The translations under genes and the position numbers were made by a program. A model generated the notes under the pieces. The model did not search any database. It saw only the letters and a list, made by a program, of their open reading frames with translations, and was not told the origin of the DNA. Positions 11,124 through 24,068 of a DNA stretch of 64,000 bases are shown in pieces. Numbering within the stretch: the first letter of the stretch is position 1; each line of letters begins with the position of its first letter. Source of the stretch: Macrotis lagotis (lineage: Eukaryota > Chordata > Mammalia > Peramelemorphia > Peramelidae). The stretch spans positions 138,204,507 to 138,268,506 of the forward strand of contig NC_133663.1 of assembly GCF_037893015.1 (NCBI RefSeq), written 5' to 3'.

Positions 11124-12880
11124 TCTGATAAACTTGTGTTTGTAACTTTTGTGTTGCACTTCAGGAAGGTATTTTTTAATTTTGTTTTTGTTTTTGTTTT
11201 GTTTTTCATTGAGAGTAGATATTCCCTCTGACTAGTATAACCTTGAGAGAGAGAAAAGCATATTATTAGCCTCACAAATTAAGGAATTAGAAGGCCAGAA
11301 AATGAATTAGGTAGTTTAGACTCTTGGAAGGACTGACTTTATGAAAGTATTTGCCCATTCAAACTATTCTATAAAAAGAGATGTAAGACCTGGGAATTAT
11401 TTTACTTTCTCCTTTTCTATCATTCTTATAGAGGAAGTCACAGATTCTAATATGTTAGGGAGAAGGGGGCTACCACGAGCAATTCAATATTTGAGACTTT
11501 TGAGAGATACTATGACGACCTTCTTCACCTTCACAAAGGTGGGCTACAAGGTGGCATTTCTGGCAATCATGAATCCTAGAGAGAAGAGAATGTGACTCAA
11601 AAACCATCAGATTTAAATAAAGTAAGGGTGCTACAAACCAAAAATATAGAGGAAACAAATGGAACTGAGATTTACTCTCCTCATGATGAGGCATACAAAT
11701 TTGATGGTAAAGATGCTCACCTTATGGGCAAATCCAAGGCAAAAGGCCATTATGAGATGAGTGGCTCACTGGAATGTCAGCATATTGTTTATCTAGCAAT
11801 CCTAAAGTTTATTTGCACATTTTTCCTTTTTTGTATTTGAATCTTCTTCTTTAAGAAAGGAAAAATAGGTGTATTAGAACCATTATATCTGCAGAGATAT
11901 ATGCTATAATTGTTAGGTTACTGAGGTATATGCAAAAGGGAAATTTTGGGAAAGCATATAAAATATCAGATATTATTAATATATGAAAATAAGGGTACCA
12001 AAAGAATTTCAATAACTACTTAAAAATATATATCTATTCCCCATCTAAATAAAATCTTTATGAAGGTCATTTATGTCCAAGTCAATGGAATCACTACTGA
12101 TTATATTAGAAAGAAAGAAACAAGTTTCAGTAAATGATATTCCACAGTGAATATATTTTTTCATAATTAACTGAAAGCAATTTAGAATTTAACTTCCTAT
12201 TAATCTCATTGTTTATTGATTTTGAGAAATCATTCTTTAGAGGTTCTTTTTAACAAATTTTATCCCATCTAAATCAACAATATTCAAAATTCCTTGAATT
12301 ATTTTACAATGGAAACAACCTGTTCAATAGGTCTCTGATAATAAATATCAAAAATAGAATAAAGAAAAAAGGGAGAAAATATGCTCAACAGACTATGATG
12401 GAGAAAAACTAGCAAAAAAGTTTAGCTAAATTAAATTTTTAATTGCTCTAGAGAGGGCCTTCAAATTAGTTTTGTTTGTAGATAGCATTGAGCTGATTGT
12501 TTAGAGCACCAGAATACTTTATTTAGATTATATTAAAAGATAACCATAATCATTTAAAAGTGTACCCTGTACATATACAATAATAATGAAAAATGCTTAT
12601 CACCCATATTTCAATAAGCATTTGGATGGACACTCTATAGAATATGTGCAATAGAATATATGTGTGTGATTATATACATGTGTAAAAATACATGTATATG
12701 TGATAGATAGTATGGAAGGATAATCAATTGCAGTCATATTTGTAAAAGAAGAAAAATATTAAGATACTTTTGGAAAATTAGAAGGCTAATTTACTGACCT
12801 TTGAGCTCCTTATGAAAAGAAACACTACCTTTCAATAATATCATACCAGTGTTGCTATATGACAAGAGATACAATGCATT
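11122..12880. other. intergenic DNA, no gene seen
   Basis: Two short plus frames lie end to end (11,341-11,595 and 11,592-11,840), with an overlapping minus frame. None shows a domain, a signal peptide or splice context I can recognise. The remainder is AT-rich with no repeats I can name. Confidence 0.45.
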
Positions 12881-12884
12881 GCCC

Positions 12885-13215
12885 CCACACCCAAACAATT
12901 AAAATGTATCACAAAGAGAACAATGGAGAGCATGATTGCAGTTATTGGGATTGAATATGTAGTCAAATATAATCAAACTCCAGAGAAAAATATTGAGTAA
13001 GCAATGTCATCAATAAAGTTTAAGACAAGAAGAGACGATGGGTTGGTCATGTAAAAAGACCACAGAAAAACAGGTGGACAGTTAAAGTGCTATATTTATA
13101 CACTCATGATTTCAAGAGAAACTGAAGAAGACCTCCAATGTTTGAGGTGAATTTCTTGAAGAAAATCTTTAGAAGAACAATGACAAGATTCATATGAGAT
13201 GAGTAGACAGTGATT
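12885..13215 (+). mobile_element. RTE (BovB-like) LINE, C-terminal ORF fragment
   Basis: The plus strand translates to the typical end of RTE polymerases. A K-R-R-W-V-G-H-V stretch (near 13,028) is followed by N-R-W-T, a Y-x-x-x-D-F-K-R segment and R-R-P-P-M. This corresponds to the family pattern (R)RWAGHVAR...RW...GRPPxRW. Stops interrupt the frame. RTE elements mobilise many marsupial SINEs, including the BovB-like tail at 54,805. Confidence 0.7.
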
Positions 13216-15194
13216 TCTCCAGAATAGAATGATTTTGACTTAAAGCACTGTAAAGAACTCCATAAGTAATGATATCACCAATTTTGTGCAATGAACATTT
13301 TTGTAAGACAAAAGCTATCCTATATATGATAAATATATATATATATATAGATATTATATATGGATACATACACACACATATATATTTTCTAGAAATGTTT
13401 GTATAGGAACAAGGTACCCTTTTCTAAATCATTTTCTGATATTTTCCAAAGAAAAGTCGTATGTGGGGGAAATGCTAGCTATAGAATAATCTTTTAAGTC
13501 AGCCCCAAAGCACAGACTAAGTTTGTGTAAGCTGAGAAATGGATGACCTTGGAAAACAGTCCTCTGATTGTTAGTATCAAACAAAGAATGACAAGGATAC
13601 ATATGGTCACCAAAGTCTTCACATCATTCATGAAGAATACTCTGTGCTAGATCCAAATACAAGCTCCCTATAAATTCTAAGGTCATCTAGATGCTTTTGT
13701 TTGTTAGGTAATATTACCAGGAAGACAACAAGGTTTATTCAATGAGATACACAGATATTCAAAAAGCAAAGTTCTAAATTAAGATTTGTAGTTAGATGTG
13801 CAACACATTGAATTAGATACACACATGTTCATGCATAAGCTTGGACTAGAATTGAAAAAGAACAAGATGGATTATATTTGGGAAATCGTTCAGTAACTTC
13901 AATGAGTGCAAGTTTCTCCCTGCCATTAAAAAAAATCAATCAATCAGATTTATTAAATTAATGTACACACTATCACACCCCATGGGTCTTCTATAAATAG
14001 CAAGCCATTTCAGAGTCCAATTTAATTTGTCTGGGAATTTAGAAAAGAGTACCATTCCAGCCAAGTCTTTGAGAAGAAACTCCTTGGAAAGATGGGAGGA
14101 AATAAATAAAGCCTATATTTCTCCTTCTCCTTCCACCTGACCAGAGAAAGGATTACAGAACTTCAGAGGGTTAGCAGATGTAAACTTCTCATTGGTGTCC
14201 ATGTCTTGACTTTAGGTAAGTCACTTGATCTCTCAGAGACAAAATACTTCCAGCTACTATACCTTGCAAAGCAGTTGTGTACCTGCTGTGGTAGAGGGAG
14301 TTTCTCTCTAAAAGTTCCTATAAAAATGAATTCATAAATTTATGTGCAGAAAATTTATAATACATAGGAATTTTACACAGGACTAAACTCAAGCAACAAG
14401 TATTTATTATATACATAATAGTTTTCAAGCAACAAGGATTTAAAAATCAAACTAAAATCGTTCTTAAGACATGCTTACTTTTTGTTAAGCAAAACAGACA
14501 AACAAAATCAGCATTGCATTAGTTCAACTTGAGAAGTTTACAAAAGTTGTCGATATCAGCATGGTAGTGAAATGGTTAAAAAATTTATATGAATGGTATT
14601 CATTTTATCATCTCCTATATGCAATGTAAATCAGTTGATCATCTAAGTATATGGTATAATTAGCAATGTACAGATCATTTACTTTTTGTTGCATTCTTCT
14701 TGTGTTGATTGAGAAAAAACGATCTATGGTCATATGTTTAAGACCTAAACTTTAAAATTGTTGCCTTGTCTTTTTTAAGTGAAATAACATGGTTTTTTTG
14801 ATATCTTGTTGTGAAGTTTAACTGTAAACTTAAGTTAATTTGTTTATTTTATTTTGATGGAACTATGATTTCATTGATGTAAATACTTCTTCTAATACTA
14901 TAGATTAAAACCTAGTCAAACTTTACCATCCTGTTCCTATTTTTATTAATTCTCCCAAAAGATGAGTGGATTTACTCCAGTTTTGAACATTGTTAGGGTA
15001 CAAATCTAGCACCTGTGTTCTTCATCCAATAATACCTTACTGACTTTAGTCATTCGTTACATTCCACTGTGGCAATCTTCTCCACATCTTCCCTGCCTGC
15101 CACTGTACTTTATTGACTACCAGATCTTAAAAAACCAAGCCCTGGGGGCTTAATACTCTCAGTTCTGAAATTCTTGCCTGAAGCCAGCATTTAT
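13216..15194. other. intergenic DNA, no gene seen
   Basis: Contains a short TA/GATA-like run at 13,327-13,360 and a possible MIR trace near 14,200-14,250 (GTAAGTCACTTGATCTCTCA). Nothing else is assignable. Confidence 0.45.
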
Positions 15195-15515
15195 ATGTAA
15201 GGGCAACAAGGTGGTATAGTGGATAGAGAACTGGCCTGGAGTTAGGAGGATGGGAGTTCAAATCCAGCCTCAGACACTTGCCACTTACTAGTTGTATGAC
15301 CTTGTATAAGTCATTCAACACTGACTGCTTTGCATTGAGGGCCATCTCTGTCATCCTGACTCATATCTGGCCACTGAATCCAGATGACTTTGAAGGAAAA
15401 AGTGAGGCTGATGACTTAGGCCAATTCCTCCCCCCACTCAAATTCAATTCATGTACTTCTTGTGGTATTACCTCTGTTATGCCATTATCTTCTTCAAGAA
15501 TGAAGGACAAACATC
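15195..15515 (+). mobile_element. long marsupial SINE, sense (tRNA-like head plus RTE-like tail)
   Basis: Head: GGGCAACAAGGTGGTATAGT, GGATAGAGAACTGGCCTGG, GAGTTCAAATCCAGCCTCAG. Body: CACTTACTAGTTGTATGACC. Tail: TCTGGCCACTGAATCCAGAT, AAAGTGAGGCTGATGACTTA, then CAAGAATGAAGGACAAACATCAT. The same tail recurs reversed at 30,712 and 33,988. It is followed immediately by TA-rich repeats, probably grown from the SINE's own simple-repeat end. The overlapping ORFs are SINE translations. Confidence 0.85.
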
Positions 15516-15562
15516 ATATACATGTATATATATATATGTATATATATATATATACATATATG
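15516..15562. repeat. TA/CATA-rich microsatellite
   Basis: Imperfect (TA)n with ATG and CATA interruptions directly after the SINE. Confidence 0.9.
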
Positions 15563-16689
15563 AAACTGATAATAATTTTATGATTATTGTTTATGCTATA
15601 AAACATGCCTTTGAATGAATTTGTCAAGTTGAATACCTAGAAAGAAATTTCTTTAGCAAATACCAAGCTTATTTGATATGAATAATATTGTTATTCTGTT
15701 CCTAGTTTAAATAAAATTATGAAATGATTAAGAAATCATTAAACTACTGACTAAAAGAACCAAGAGAATGTCTGCATCTTCTCAAATATGCCATCTAAGC
15801 AATATATATATATATATATACATATATATATGTATATATATATATATATATATACAGAGAGAGACAAAGCTGGATAGATAGATTGATTGATTGTACTTTG
15901 CTAATGATAAAAAGAGATCATTTGATTTAAGGATACTATCTTGGGTCCAAACACAAAACAAAGTTATAGAGGGATAATTTTCTATTTGACATATATATCC
16001 AGATGAGCTTTTCCCTTTGGTTTTTTTATTGTCCATGCTGTTTCAATTGCTACCAAAAGAAGCAAATGGAAACATGGTCAATTGTGAGGCAGTGCACTTA
16101 TGTTCTTTGAGCTATGTTTAGAAGTAAGACTGTTCAGAAAAAAATAAGCTATAAACCAATTTTTTTTCAAACTTGAATTGTCAAAATATAAGTAAGAATT
16201 ATCTTGAATGAAAGAATCAACATAAACTATGGTCTTAAGTGGCTTTTAACTAAAGATTATTTAGTTTCTTAACTAGTATGCTCCTCATTATTTATCAATC
16301 AAGTTTCGCACATTTAGCATACCTGTTGAAAAATTAATGAGTAAAGAGCATCTAAAATCAATTTAAATTTCTATTATATTTTCTGTCATTTTACCATTCC
16401 ATGTAGAAACATGAGGGGGTGCCTAATATTTGAAGCTGTTTGTAATTTCCCTTCTATGATGGGTTGACATTGTGAAAGAGTTCATCACTTGATGTCACCA
16501 TCCTAGCTACCAAGCTCCCTTAGGCTTAATTATATCACACCTCAAAAATAAGAAATTGCCTGACCAGGACTGTATTAAACCTTTCTGTGACAGAACCTGT
16601 GAGATGGTTCATTATGTTTTCATAAACTTCAAGAAAGTCGGATTATCTCCACACCATGATAAAAGATCTGGTAAGAACTTTGTTAAAAG
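15563..16689. other. intergenic DNA with a (TA)n tract
   Basis: The only clear feature is an imperfect TA/CATA microsatellite at 15,801-15,856. The rest is unassigned. A mildly GC-richer stretch at 16,420-16,650 shows no coding frame. Confidence 0.45.
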
Positions 16690-17790
16690 CAATCTTTATT
16701 TTTTCTTTGCTTATTAAATTTTTATTCTTTTCCAATTACAAGAAAGAAGAGTTTTCAACATTCATCTTTTTTGTAAAGTTTTTAATTCCACATCCACCAG
16801 CATTCAATCCTTACCCCTGCTCCCATGGTAGAGAGCAATCTGATATTGATTATATATGTAAAATCATGCTTAACATATTTTCATATTAGTCGTGTTGTGA
16901 AAGAAGAATTAAAAGGAAAGAGGAAATCTCACAAAAAAGGATTATTTTCCTGTTTTGTCATTTTAACCAATCTAATAGATGGGAACTCAAAATTATTTTA
17001 ATTTGCATTTGTGTAATCAATAACAACTTAGAGCATTTTTTCCCATATGACTAAAAATAACTAATTTCTTCAGCTGAAAACTGTCTTTTCATATCCTTTG
17101 ACCATTTATCAACTGGAGAATGACTGTATTCTTATATATTTGACTCAGTTCTTTGTGTATTTTAGAAATAAATGCTTTTTCAGAAATACGAGGTGTGAAG
17201 ATTTTTCCCCAGCTTTGTGAATTCCTTCTAATCTTGGTTACATAGTTTTATTTGTGTAAAAAACTTTTAAATTAAACATAATTAGAATTTTTTCATTTTA
17301 TAATTTATAATGTTCTGTATCTCTTGCTTGATCATAAACTCCCTTCTGCATAGGTCTGACAATTAAACTATTTCTTGTTCTCTTAATTTCTTTATGGTAT
17401 AAGCCTTTATTTCTAAATCCTGTATCCATTTCGACCTTATCTTGCTATAGAGTATGAGATGTGGGTCTATATCTATTTTTTGTCATACTATTTTCCAGTT
17501 TTCCCAGTAGTTTTTTTTGGCAAATGCTGATTAGATTACTCTCAAGTGGTAGATTACTATAGACATTTACTACTGTCTCTGCTCTACCCACTGCCACTTC
17601 TTTATTTCTTAGTCAATACCAGAAAGTTTTGATGACTACCACTTAATGATATAGTTTTAAATCTGGTACAGCTAGTCTACTTTCTTTCCACATTTTTCCC
17701 ATTAATTTGTTTAATATTCTTGATTTTTTGCTACTCCAGATGAATTTTATTACTATTTTTCTCACTCTTTAAAATAAATTTGACAGAGAC
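16690..17790 (-). mobile_element. old L1 3' end, antisense, 5'-truncated
   Basis: From low to high coordinate it reads the reverse of L1 3' UTR and then of the ORF2 C-terminal region. Diagnostic words are ATATCCTTTGACCATTTATC and AACTGGAGAATGACTGTATTC. Also present are ATCCTGTATCCATTTCGACC, TTATTTCTTAGTCAATACCA and GATTTTTTGCTACTCCAGAT, all shared with the L1s at 20.2 kb, 42 kb and 58 kb. It lacks the RT core and everything upstream, and is strongly diverged. Confidence 0.88.
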
Positions 17791-18309
17791 AATATTAAAT
17801 TAATTCAAATAAAAGCACTGTCAATCTGGAAAATCAGACAAAATTTCCTTTCATTCTTTTTTTTATTTTACTCAGTTCAGTAATGGCACTCAACAAATAA
17901 CATTATGGATATTATTTTACCAAATGGAATATTTCCATTATCTAGTTCCTTGATTAAAAATAAAATTCACAGGTCTCCAAATACTGCCCTTGTGTTGGAA
18001 AGGGGTGCTTTTTAAATTATCCAACACTGAAATACTTAAGGACTCTGGAGTTTAGCTAATACATAAGAGTAGGTATGTCAAAAAATATTTTCCCAGAAAT
18101 CATACATTCTCTACTAATGAATCATGACCAATTTAGTACAAAAGTATAACAAACTTTATTCAATCAGTACAATATCTCTTATGCATATTAGGAATACTAA
18201 TAATTATCTTAAATGACTAGGATGAGTCAAATTGGTCATTTGGTTTTCCTATATCATTGCTTTTAATAAAAACAACCCTTAGTTTTAGTTATTATTTCAA
18301 TGGTATTCT
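17791..18309. other. intergenic DNA, no gene seen
   Basis: No named feature. It lies between two L1 fragments of opposite strand. Confidence 0.4.
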
Positions 18310-19285
18310 TATTTTCCATAAAACAGTAGCAGATAAAAAATGGATTTTTTTTTATTTTTAGTTTTTTTTAGTTTTTTGCAAGGCAAATAGGGTTAAGTGG
18401 CTTACCCAAGGCCACATAGCTAGGTAATTATTGTGTCTGAGGCCAGATTTGAACTCAGGTACTCCTGACTCCAGGGCTGGTGCTCTATCCACTGCACTAC
18501 CTAGCCGCCCTAAAAAAGGATTTTAAACAAAGAATCCAAAAATATGTTATTTACAAGAAACATATTTGAAATAAAGAGATGCACATAGAGTAAAGGTAGA
18601 AGGCTGGAGCACATTATATTACTTTCCAGCAGATCAAAAAAAAAAACAGGGCTAGCAATCCTGATCTCAGACAAACTAAAGCAAAAATATATCTAATTAA
18701 AAGATAAGGAAAGAATTCACATCTTGCTAAAAGGTACCATAAACAAGTATTTAGAAATACTAAACATAATGCTTCCCAAGTGGAGCAATAACCAAATTCA
18801 TAGAGATGAAGTTAAGTGAATGATATGATGAAATAACAAAAACTGCACTAGTGGGGAGGGACCTCAATCTCTCTCCTTGAATTAGATAAATCTAATCTAC
18901 AACATAAACAAGAAAACAGCTAAGGAGGTGAATAGAATTTTTAAAAATTTAGAAATGATAGACCTCTGGAGAATATTGAACTTGGATAGAAAGGAATATA
19001 ACTTCTCTGTGTAAGATGGCACCTAGACAAAACTGACCATGTGTTGGGGTATTAAAAATTCATAATCAAATGTAAAAAGACAAGAATATATAATACAACC
19101 ATTTTGAAGTTGTGATGCATTAAAAATTAAATGCAATAAAGGACAATGAAAAGATAGACCAAAAAATTGGAAACTAATAATCTAATCCTAAAAAACTGGG
19201 TGGACCAAAGAAAAAATCATAGAAGCAATCAATAATTTAATTACAGATAATGACAATAAGGAGACAAAAACAAAAAAAAAATACA
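18310..19285 (+). mobile_element. L1 ORF2 endonuclease-region fragment, sense
   Basis: Sense L1 wording: TATGTTATTTACAAGAAACA (LQETH region), GGGCTAGCAATCCTGATCTC (AGxAILIS), TGGGGAGGGACCTCAATCTC (GDFN region degraded) and ATGGAAAATATTG-like text. It contains stops and frameshifts. A SINE (18,349-18,511) interrupts it: L1-like words (ACAGTAGCAGAT) lie before the SINE and resume after it. Both L1 ends are missing, so this is a remnant later cut by other insertions. Confidence 0.75.
18349..18511 (-). mobile_element. marsupial SINE, antisense, inside an L1 relic
   Basis: Reads AGTTTTTTGCAAGGCAAATA, GTGGCTTACCCAAGGCCACA, TTGAACTCAGGTACTCCTGA and ACTACCTAGCCGCCC. Flanks AAAAAATGGATTTT (18,335-18,348) and AAAAAAGGATTTT (18,512-18,524) look like a target-site duplication with one base lost. 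Confidence 0.92.
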
Positions 19286-19656
19286 AAGTAAATATTAGGA
19301 GAAATTTTACATCACAGTTTCTTCTATTTCCATGCTATACATTGATCTAAATTGAATGTGATGACAGAGAAATCATAACTTTAAAGAAGAAAAATAAATT
19401 AAATAAGAGATAGCAAAATTATATAGTAAGATAACATTTATTTTTTTTAATTAAAGGACATAGTCTTTGGTATTTATTTAAACTCCAGCATTGATTCTCT
19501 GGAAACAGATGGTATGCTCCATCACAGATAGCTCCAAATTATCCCTGATTGTTACAGTGATGGGATGAGCAAGTCCATCAAGATTGATATCACCACCATG
19601 TTGCTGTTAGGGTGTACAATGTTTTTCTGGTTCTGCTCATCTCACTTAACATCAGT

Positions 19657-20043
19657 TCAACATACAATTCCTTCCCTGAATTCCCATCCCTCCTTTTTTC
19701 TAATAGAACAATTGTATTCTATGACAGGAAACCCAAGTTTCCTAAGCCATGCCCCAATTGAAAGATATTCAATTAATTTCCAATTTATTGCCATCAGAAA
19801 GAGGGCTGCTATGAATAATTTTGTTAAAGCTATGTTTTTACCCTTTTTCATAATCTCTTCAGAATATAGACCTAGTAGTGGTATTGCTGGATCAAAAGGT
19901 GTGCACATTTTTGTTGCCTTTTTGGCAAAATTCCAAATTGCTCTCCAGAAACATTGGATGAGTTCACAGCTCCAAAAACAATGTAATAATGTCCCAGATT
20001 TCACACAACCCTTCCTACATTGATCATTGTCCTTTCTGTTCAT
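19657..20043 (-). pseudogene. L1 ORF2 C-terminal domain relic (copy C)
   Basis: 128 open codons matching the cysteine-rich end of L1 ORF2p. A CRKGCVKSGTLLHCFWSCEL segment is followed by FWRAIWNF, FDPAIPLLGLYSEE and FIAALFLMAINWK. In L1 this region binds RNA and supports reverse transcription. It is the best-kept part of this copy; upstream the frame is lost to indels. Confidence 0.9.
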
Positions 20044-20981
20044 ATTGTCTGAGTGGTGTGAGGTTGTACCTCAGATATGCCTTAATTTGCATTTCTCTGT
20101 TAAGTAATGATTTGGAGCAATTTTTTCACATGACTATGGATCACTTTGATTTCCTCATCTGCAAATTGCCTTTGCATATCCTTTGACCATTTGTCAATTG
20201 GGGAATGGCTTATTTTTTGAACATTTAACTCACCTCTCTGTATGTTTTAGAAATTCTTCCTTTGTCAGAAATATTAGTTGTAAAAATTTTTTCTCAATTT
20301 ACTACATTTCTTTTGGTTACAGTGGTTTTGTCCATGCAAGAGCTTTTTTTTAATTTAATTTAATTTAATGTAATCAAAATTACTTAGTTCATTTTTAATG
20401 ATATTCTCCATCTCTTCCATGGTCATAAAATGCTTCCCTTTCCATAGATCTGATCGGTAAACTACAAATTGGTCTTCTCATTTGTTTATAATATTGTTTT
20501 TTTTTAATGTCTAAAACCTGTATTCATTTTGATCTTATCTTGGTTTAGGGTGTGAGGTGTTGGTCTAATCTAAGTTTCTTCCATACTAACTTCAAATTTT
20601 CTGAACTGTTTTTATCAAAGAGAGAATTTTTATCCCTATAGCTGGAATCTTTGAGTTTCTCAAACAGCAGATTTCTATAATCATTTCTTCCTATTACACC
20701 TACTCTATTCCACTGATCCACAAATCTATTTCTTAGCCAATACCAGATAATTTTGATGACTGATTCTTTTTAATATAATTTTAGATCTGGTAAGACTAAG
20801 TTATTTCCTCTTGCTCTCTTTTCCATTGAATCCCTGGAAATTCTTCACCTTTTATTTCTCCATATGAATTTACTTACAACTTTTTCTAACTGATTAAAAT
20901 AATTTTTTTTGGAATTTTGATTGGTAGGGCACTAAACAGATAGTTTAGTTTGGGTAGAATTGTCTTTTTTATTATATTAGC

Positions 20982-21642
20982 TCAACCTATCCATGAACAG
21001 TTGATGTTTGCCCAGTTATTTAAATCTGGTTTTATTTGTGTGAGAAGTGTTTTGTAATTGTTCTCAAAAATTTCTTGAGTCTTCCTTGATAGATAGACTC
21101 CTAGGTAATGTATATTGTCTGAGGTAAATGTTGAAGATTTATGAGGGTTTATTTCATATATTGTGAATTTACTAAAATTGATAATTATTACTAAGAATTT
21201 TTGAGGTGATTGTTTGAAATTCTGTAGGTATACCATAATGTCATCTGCAAAGAGTGAGAGTTTTGTCTCTTCCTTCCCAATTCTAATTCCTTCAATTTCT
21301 TCTTTTTTGGTCTTATTGCAGAAGCTAACATTTCTAATACAATACTGAATAGTAGTGGTGATAATGGGCACCCTTCTTTCACCCAGATCTTATTGAGAAT
21401 GCCTCAAACCTATCCCCATTGCATATAATGCTTGTAGATGGTTTCAGATAGATACTGATTATTATTCTAAGGAACAATACATTTATTCCTACACTCTCTA
21501 GTGTTTTTAGTAGGAATGGGTATTGTATTTTGTTTAAGGCTTTGTCAGCATCTATAGATATAATCATATGATTTATGATAGGTTTGTTACTGATATAATT
21601 AATTATATTAACATTTTTTTTAATATTGAACCAACTTTGCAT
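20982..21642 (-). pseudogene. L1 ORF2 reverse transcriptase relic (copy C)
   Basis: Two frames make up the RT palm. The upstream one (21,379-21,642) has the motif-A region SIDADKALNKIQYPFLLKTL. The downstream ones (20,982-21,382) start MKEGCPLSPLLFSIVLEML and carry the catalytic motif C as SLFADDIMVYL, with both aspartates kept. A frameshift separates the PLSP part from the FADD part. The copy is inactive despite an intact motif C. Confidence 0.9.
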
Positions 21643-22590
21643 TCCTGGGATAAATCCTTCTTCATCATATTGTCTTATCCTAAGGGATAGCTTGTTGTAA
21701 TTGTTTTGCTAAGATTTTATTAAAGATTTTTTTCATCTATATTCATCAGGGAGGTAGGTATACAACTTTCTCAATCAGTTTTAACTCTTTGTAGTACATG
21801 TATCAGCACAATATTGGTTTCATAGAGAGTTGGGCAAAGTTTTGCCTTCCCCTATTTTTCCCAAGTTTATATAGAATTGGAGCCAATTGCTCCTTAAATG
21901 TTTGATAGAATTCACTTGTGAATCCATCTGGCTCTGGAGATTTTTCTTAAGGATGTCAATAATGGTTTATTGAGCTTCTTTTTCTGACATAGGGTTGTTT
22001 AGGAATTTAATCTCCTTTATATTTAACCTGGGCAACTTATATTTTTTATAAATTTTCTTACTTTGCACTTAGATTATCAAAATTATTGGCATAGATTTGG
22101 GCAAAATAATTCTGAATTATTACCTTAATTTGCTTCTCATTGATGGGGAGTTCACATTTTTTTTCATTTATGGTCCTAGCAATTTGGTTTTCTTCTTTTT
22201 TTAAAACAAAATGACCAGAGGTTTATCAATTTTATCGGTTTCTTCTTAAAAGCAACTCTTGGTTTTATTTATTAGTTCAATAGTTTTCTTGTTTTTAATT
22301 TTTTTAATTTCTCCTCTAACTATTAGTATTTCTAATTTGATATTTTAATCGGAGGTTTATAATTTGCTCTTTCTCTAATTTTTTTAGTTGCATATTTAAT
22401 TTATTCATTTGCTCTCTCTCTAATTTATTCATGTAAGCATTTATAGATATAATATATGCCCTGATAGACACCTCGAGTGAATCCCATAAGATTTGGTATG
22501 TTGTTTCATTATTGTCATTATCTAGAATGAAATAATAAATTCTTTCTATTATTTCCTGTTTGATCCACTCATTTCTTAAAATGAGGTTAT

Positions 22591-22987
22591 TTAGTTTCCA
22601 ATTAGGTTGGGTCTATATCTTCCTGGCCCAATATTGCATATGATTTTTATTGCATTATGATCTGAGAAAGATGTATTCACTCTTTCTGCCTTTCTGCAAA
22701 TGATCAATAAGGTTTTATTCCCTAGTACATGATCAATTTTTGTGTAAGTGCCATGTACTGTAGGAAAAAAAGTATATACCTTTCTATCCATATACAATTT
22801 CCTCCATAATTCTATCATTATCTAGGTTTTCTAACAATCTATTTACTTTCTTTACTTCCTTCTTGTTTATTTTATGATAAGATTTATCTGAATCTGTGAG
22901 CTGGAGGTTGTGAGGTTTCCCACTTGTAAAGTTTTGCTGCCTATGTCTTCCTCTAGCTCTTTCAGCTTTTTCTCTAAGAATTTGCAT
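22591..22987 (-). pseudogene. L1 ORF2 endonuclease C-terminal relic (copy C)
   Basis: Fragments read KINKKEVKKVNRLLENLDND, then TYTKIDHVLGNK and SFSDHNAIKI. The D-H pair of the SDH motif belongs to the active site of the L1 AP-like endonuclease and is preserved here. The N-terminal half of the domain is scattered over 22,990-23,300 with stops. Confidence 0.85.
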
Positions 22988-24068
22988 GCTATACAGTTAG
23001 GTGCACATTACTTTATTATCTATGGTACCTTTTAGGAAGATATAGTTTCCTTCCTTATCTCTTTTAATATTATCTATTTTTGCAACTGCTTTGTCTGAGA
23101 TAAGAATTGCTACCCTGATTTTTTTCAGTTGATGCAAAATATATTTTGCTCCAACCATTTGCCTTTACTCTATATGTGTCTCTACTTCAAATGAGTTTCT
23201 TGAAAGCAGCATATTGTAGGATTCTGGTTTTTAATCCATTCTGCTATTCACTTATTTTAAAGGAGTGTTCATCCCATTCACATTCAAAATTATAATTACT
23301 AACTCTTTATTGCCCTCCATTTGATCTTCCCTCTGTGATTTTCTCCTTTTTTCACTTTATTCATATTCCCCAGTATTTTGTTTCTGAATATCATTACCTT
23401 CAGTGTGTTTGCTTTGCTTTATCTACCCCTCCCCTTTCTTTCCCCTTTCCCTTTTCCCCTTCTTCATTCCCATCCTTCTGTTAGTTCCCCCTTTTTCTCC
23501 CCCTCCCTGTGACCCCCTCTCCTTTTCCCCTTTTGATACTTGAAAGGTAAGATAAGTTTCTTAACTTAACTGACTATGAGTGTAATTTTATTTTAAACCA
23601 AGTGTGATGAGAGGAAAATTCAGGTGGTTTTCACCTCCTACCTTCTTCCCCTCTATTACAATAGGTCATCTGTACCTCTTGATGTAATGAGATTTACCCC
23701 CATTCAGTGTCCTCTGTCCTCCCATCTCCTTACTGTCCCCTATTTAAGGAGGTATTGCTTTTCAATCATTCTACCTGGAATATCACGAGGATCCATCACT
23801 TCTGGCTAAGTATAATCTCTCTAGTAGAGTTACAATTCTTGAGAGTTATTAGAGTCTTTCTCTCAGTTAGGGATATAGCTAGTTTCATCTTAATGGATAG
23901 CAGTCTCATGGATAAGTCATGAGTGTCCCTCAGGTCTGACTAAGTATATTCTCTCTAGTTGAGTTACAGTTATCAAAAGTTATGAGAATCTTTCTCCCAG
24001 GTGGGTATATAGCCAGTTTCATCTTAATGGATAGCAGCTTTTTTTCTTTTCCTTTTTTATAGTTTTTC

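Noticed and set aside
11341-11840. Two adjoining plus-strand frames (84 and 82 codons) considered as a small gene
   Set aside because: They are in different frames, show no recognisable domain or splice borders, and an equally long frame lies on the opposite strand.
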